Shown one piece after another: positions 5,809 through 7,519 of a DNA stretch of 7,519 nt (within the stretch, counting starts at the first letter, position 1; each line of letters begins with the position of its first letter). The notes beneath the pieces were generated by a model. That model had not been told where the DNA came from. It saw only the letters and a list, made by a program, of their open reading frames with translations, and did no database searches. The DNA is taken from assembly GCA_021802115.1 (NCBI GenBank), contig JAKABA010000192.1, forward strand, positions 1-7,519. Reading direction: 5' to 3'. Source of the stretch: a bacterium. GTDB lineage: Bacteria; Chloroflexota; Dormibacteria; UBA8260; Bog-877. A program made the translations under genes and the position numbers.

Positions 5809-5826
5809 CTCGCCGGGGGCGATCAT
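5803..5826 (-). pseudogene. Native 5' end of the interrupted ATPase gene (8 codons)
   Basis: ATG 5826 has GGAGG four bases upstream and overlaps the preceding TGA as ATGA, marking it as the real ATPase start. It reads MIAPGEEE and then enters the IS, where the frame stops at 5734 after 22 foreign codons. Joining base 5809 to base 3000 (removing the IS and one CTCTTC copy, 2808 bp, a multiple of three) continues in frame as MIAPGEEEIGLQRRGLSWV... into the ATPase body. Confidence 0.8.
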
Positions 5827-6002
5827 CTTCCCTCCGCCAGGCGTCGCGCAGTTGTCAGCCCCAGCCACATTGCCAGCGGCCAGCACGTCCTGCAGGTCGG
5901 ATACCCCCCTGAGCGCAGTACGGGTAGCCCATGGCGCTGCGGAGCTGGCCCGCCACAGGCGGCGCAGCGAAGGCGCGGCCACGCAACGGCAAAGGTGCCC
6001 AC
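5823..6002 (-). CDS. Small CxxC...CxxC (zinc-ribbon-like) protein, 59 aa
   Basis: The start is placed at GTG 6002, eight bases after GAGG; an in-frame GTG at 6011 would add three residues but lacks a ribosome site. Two Cys pairs, C13xxC16 (RCAACGG) and C37xxC40 (YPTCRTCW), are separated by 20 residues, as in zinc ribbons and other small metal-binding modules. A hydrophobic stretch follows (WPLAMWLGLT). The TGA overlaps the native ATPase ATG as ATGA, so the two were made together before the IS arrived. It could be a DNA-binding or protein-contact partner of the ATPase, or the remnant of a longer replication gene. No specific family recognised. Confidence 0.55.
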   Translation of the reverse strand: MGTFAVAWPRLRCAACGGPAPQRHGLPVLRSGGYPTCRTCWPLAMWLGLTTARRLAEGR

Positions 6003-6055
6003 GACGTCCACCTCAGGCTGGTCGGCGGCGGCGGGAGCGGGCGCTCGCCGAGTCG

Positions 6056-6265
6056 CTAAGCGCCCTCACCGCTAGTGCGCCCTTCCAACCACCGCTCCAG
6101 CGCGCCGATTGGGACCAGGACCCGGTGGCCAACCCTGGCGCTGGGCAGTTGTCCGGACCAGACCAGCTCCCAAGCCGTGCTCCGGGCCAGCCCGAGCCGC
6201 GCCGCAGCCTCGGGCACCGAGACCGCCAGGCGCTCACGTTCGTCTATGCCGTTCACGAACCGCAC
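6056..6265 (-). CDS. xis: Excisionase-like helix-turn-helix protein (69 aa)
   Basis: A single small MerR/excisionase-type (HTH_17-like) domain fills residues ~13-62: LAVSVPEAAARLGLARSTAWELVWSGQLPSARVGHRVLVPIGALERWLEG. The pattern 'xxxEAAxxLGxxxxTxxxxxxxGxLPxxRxGxRxxxxxxxLxxWL' is typical of recombination directionality factors and small regulators beside integrases. It lies 123 bp downstream of the integrase on the same strand. The start is GTG 6265 with a moderate GGGTGG upstream; an in-frame GTG at 6256 is possible. Expected role: bind near the attachment site and favour excision, or regulate the element's promoter. Confidence 0.8.
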   Translation of the reverse strand: MRFVNGIDERERLAVSVPEAAARLGLARSTAWELVWSGQLPSARVGHRVLVPIGALERWLEGRTSGEGA

Positions 6266-6326
6266 CGTACCACCCGCAGCCCCGGCATGCCGCGCTCTCT
6301 ACCACTTGCAGCCGAAGTTGACACAC
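6234..6326 (-). CDS. Candidate 30-aa Cys-containing small ORF
   Basis: GTG 6326 follows a GAGG four bases upstream and opens a 30-codon frame (VCQLRLQVVESAACRGCGWY...) with a CxxC knuckle at residues 14-17 and a basic tail. It overlaps the excisionase start by about 30 bases in another frame, which weakens the case. It may instead be a leader ORF affecting excisionase translation, or chance. Confidence 0.25.
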   Translation of the reverse strand: MCQLRLQVVESAACRGCGWYGAVRERHRRT

Positions 6327-6371
6327 CTGACCTCGGTCGGTACAGCTCCCCGTCCGCCCTGGTACAGCTCC
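6318..6371. promoter_or_regulatory. 11-bp direct repeat and possible plus-strand promoter between integrase and excisionase
   Basis: GGTACAGCTCC is repeated exactly at 6339-6349 and 6361-6371, 22 bp apart, or two helical turns. On the plus strand TTGACA (6318-6323) is followed after 17 bp by TACAGC (6341-6346), a perfect -35 with a weak -10 that lies inside the first repeat. A promoter here would point into the integrase gene, antisense to it, and a protein bound to the repeats would block it. The repeats may equally be excisionase-binding sites. Confidence 0.4.
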
Positions 6372-6388
6372 GTCAGCGGACGTGCGAG

Positions 6389-7504
6389 CTACCGGGTCAG
6401 CAGCCGCCCCACCTTGTCCGCCGCCTCGCGCTGGAGGGCATCGACGGCCCCGGAGTAGAACTCGCTGGTCACCGCGATGGTGGAGTGGCCGAGCCGGTCT
6501 CGCGCGGTGGACATGCCAACCCCGGCCTGCACCAGCAGGCCCCCGTGGACTGCCCGCAGGTCGTGCCATCGCAGCGAGCGCAGACCGGCGAGCCGCAGCG
6601 CCCGCTGGAACGCCTTGGTGGGACTGTTCCTGGGTGCTCCCGCCTCAGTGGTGAAGCACAGGTCTGGGAGCTCCTCCCGCCACCGAGGGCCGGCGGCCAC
6701 GCGCGCCGCTTGCTGAGCGTCCCGCTCGTCGGCGAGCGCCCGCAGGGTCAGCTCCGAAAGGGCCACCTCCCTCATGCTGGTCTCGGACTTGGGCGGCCCC
6801 ACCACGTAGGCGCCATCCACACGCTGGAGAGTCTGCCGGACATGCAGCCGCCGCCCATCGAAGTCCACGTCCTGCCAGCGCAGTCCCAGCAGCTCGCCCT
6901 GCCGCAGCCCAGTGTCTATCGCCACCGTGACCAACCGACGCAGTCCCGGCTCGCAGGCGTCCAGAACCAGGCCCACAGCCTCCGGTGTGAGCACCATCGG
7001 GTGACGCTTGGGCGGGGTGACCACGCCAGCCAGCTTCGCCACGTTGCGGCCGATCAGTTGATTCCGCTCGGCCCGGCTCAGGGCACTGCGCAGCACCGAG
7101 CGCACAGTCACAGCGGTGTAGGCGGCCTTCCCCTGCATGCTCAGCTCGTGCAGCATCCGCTCCACATCGGCGGGCTGCAACTGAGCCAGCTTGATCCGCC
7201 CCAGGTGGGGGATGAGCTGGTGCGCGATCACCGCCCGGTAGCGCCGCAGCGTGGTAGGCCGTAGCACTCCCCGCTTCCCTGGGCACCCGGCAGCCTGCCA
7301 CTCCTGCAAGTAGCGACCAACCGTGAGCCCTGCGGGTGCCGGAGCCTGTCCCAGCCTCCGGTTGCGCCGAGCCTCCGCGAGCTTCTCCTCCGCCTCCAGC
7401 TTCGTCCGCCCGTAAAACGTCTGGTGGCGGCGCTTGCCGTCGATCCACCCCAGGTCAAGGCGGGCGGCCCATCGCCCATCCTTGCCGCGCGAAACCGAGC
7501 CCAT
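6389..7504 (-). CDS. int: Tyrosine-recombinase integrase (phage/integrative element type)
   Basis: A 371-aa site-specific recombinase. The N-terminal ~45 residues (MGSVSRGKDGRWAARLDLGW..., GRTKLEAEEKLAEA) form an arm-type DNA-binding domain. Residues ~60-155 are the core-binding helical domain (LTVGRYLQEW...TTLRRYRAVI...LQPADVERML). The catalytic domain follows with R201 (TGLRQGELLGLRW), K239 (GPPKSETSMREV), H314 and R317 (RWHDLRAVHGG), H340 (RLGHSTIAV) and nucleophile Y350 (SEFYSGA). All six expected residues are present; the usual His/Thr after HDLR is AVH here, a mild divergence. ATG 7504 is only 15 bp from the window edge, with GAGGG directly against it, so an upstream start outside the window is possible. 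As the first gene of the visible operon, its attachment site probably lies beyond the right edge. No tRNA or att core is visible. Confidence 0.92.
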   Translation of the reverse strand: MGSVSRGKDGRWAARLDLGWIDGKRRHQTFYGRTKLEAEEKLAEARRNRRLGQAPAPAGLTVGRYLQEWQAAGCPGKRGVLRPTTLRRYRAVIAHQLIPHLGRIKLAQLQPADVERMLHELSMQGKAAYTAVTVRSVLRSALSRAERNQLIGRNVAKLAGVVTPPKRHPMVLTPEAVGLVLDACEPGLRRLVTVAIDTGLRQGELLGLRWQDVDFDGRRLHVRQTLQRVDGAYVVGPPKSETSMREVALSELTLRALADERDAQQAARVAAGPRWREELPDLCFTTEAGAPRNSPTKAFQRALRLAGLRSLRWHDLRAVHGGLLVQAGVGMSTARDRLGHSTIAVTSEFYSGAVDALQREAADKVGRLLTR

Positions 7505-7519
7505 CCCTCGGGTGCGCCG

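Noticed and set aside
5482..6075. Plus-strand frame whose ATG overlaps the istB stop as ATGA
   Set aside because: Tempting as a third IS gene, but the product is Pro/Thr/Arg low-complexity, runs through the hairpin and the end repeats, and leaves the IS. No domain is visible.
771..6405. Exact 11-mer GGTCAGCAGCC at 771-781, 1455-1465 and 6395-6405
   Set aside because: All three encode (R/G)-Leu-Leu-Thr in the same codon phase in three genes, so shared codon preference explains them.
5852..7264. 470-codon plus-strand open frame
   Set aside because: It is antisense to the integrase and excisionase, both of which have clear domains; its composition is Arg/Pro/Gln-rich with no recognisable motif.
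1..7519. CRISPR array, tRNA/rRNA genes, toxin-antitoxin pair
   Set aside because: No regularly spaced repeat-spacer units, no cloverleaf or CCA end, and no recognisable toxin or antitoxin fold was seen on either strand.

Overview
The window is GC-rich and gene-dense, with many GTG starts and chains of 4-bp stop/start overlaps. This suggests a high-GC bacterium, most likely an actinobacterium or relative; no rRNA, tRNA or host housekeeping gene is present to confirm it. The content is accessory DNA: one side of a small integrative element (prophage remnant or integrative plasmid type) whose genes all lie on the minus strand, interrupted by a complete IS21-family insertion sequence on the plus strand.

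Layout from right to left, the direction of element transcription: a tyrosine-recombinase integrase (7504-6389); a 123-bp spacer with an 11-bp direct repeat and a possible 30-codon Cys-containing ORF; an excisionase-like helix-turn-helix protein (6265-6056); a 59-aa CxxC...CxxC protein (6002-5823); and the start of a RecA/RepA-like ATPase gene (ATG at 5826). After eight codons the ATPase gene is split by the IS (3001-5802). The IS is flanked by an exact 6-bp duplication, CTCTTC, and carries istA, istB, three 17-bp repeats at each end, and a perfect 15-bp inverted repeat that buries the istA ribosome-binding site. The rest of the ATPase resumes at 3000 and ends at 1777. Removing the IS and one copy of the duplication restores a 413-codon frame.

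Downstream of the ATPase is a 135-bp intergenic region (1641-1776) with about nine copies of a TGTAGCG/CGCTACA heptamer, partly helically phased, and a very GC-rich hairpin. It is a candidate operator or iteron-type replication site. Next comes a tightly overlapping run of small unrecognised genes (82, 16, 78 and 134 aa), then a coiled-coil protein that leaves the window at base 1.

Inference: integrase and excisionase would move the element, and the ATPase plus heptamer array could be its replication or maintenance part. The IS points against the operon and has probably damaged or silenced the ATPase and the genes downstream, although a ribosome-site-bearing GTG at 2919 could still give an ATPase lacking its first 33 residues or so. 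Functions of the small genes and the coiled-coil protein are unknown.
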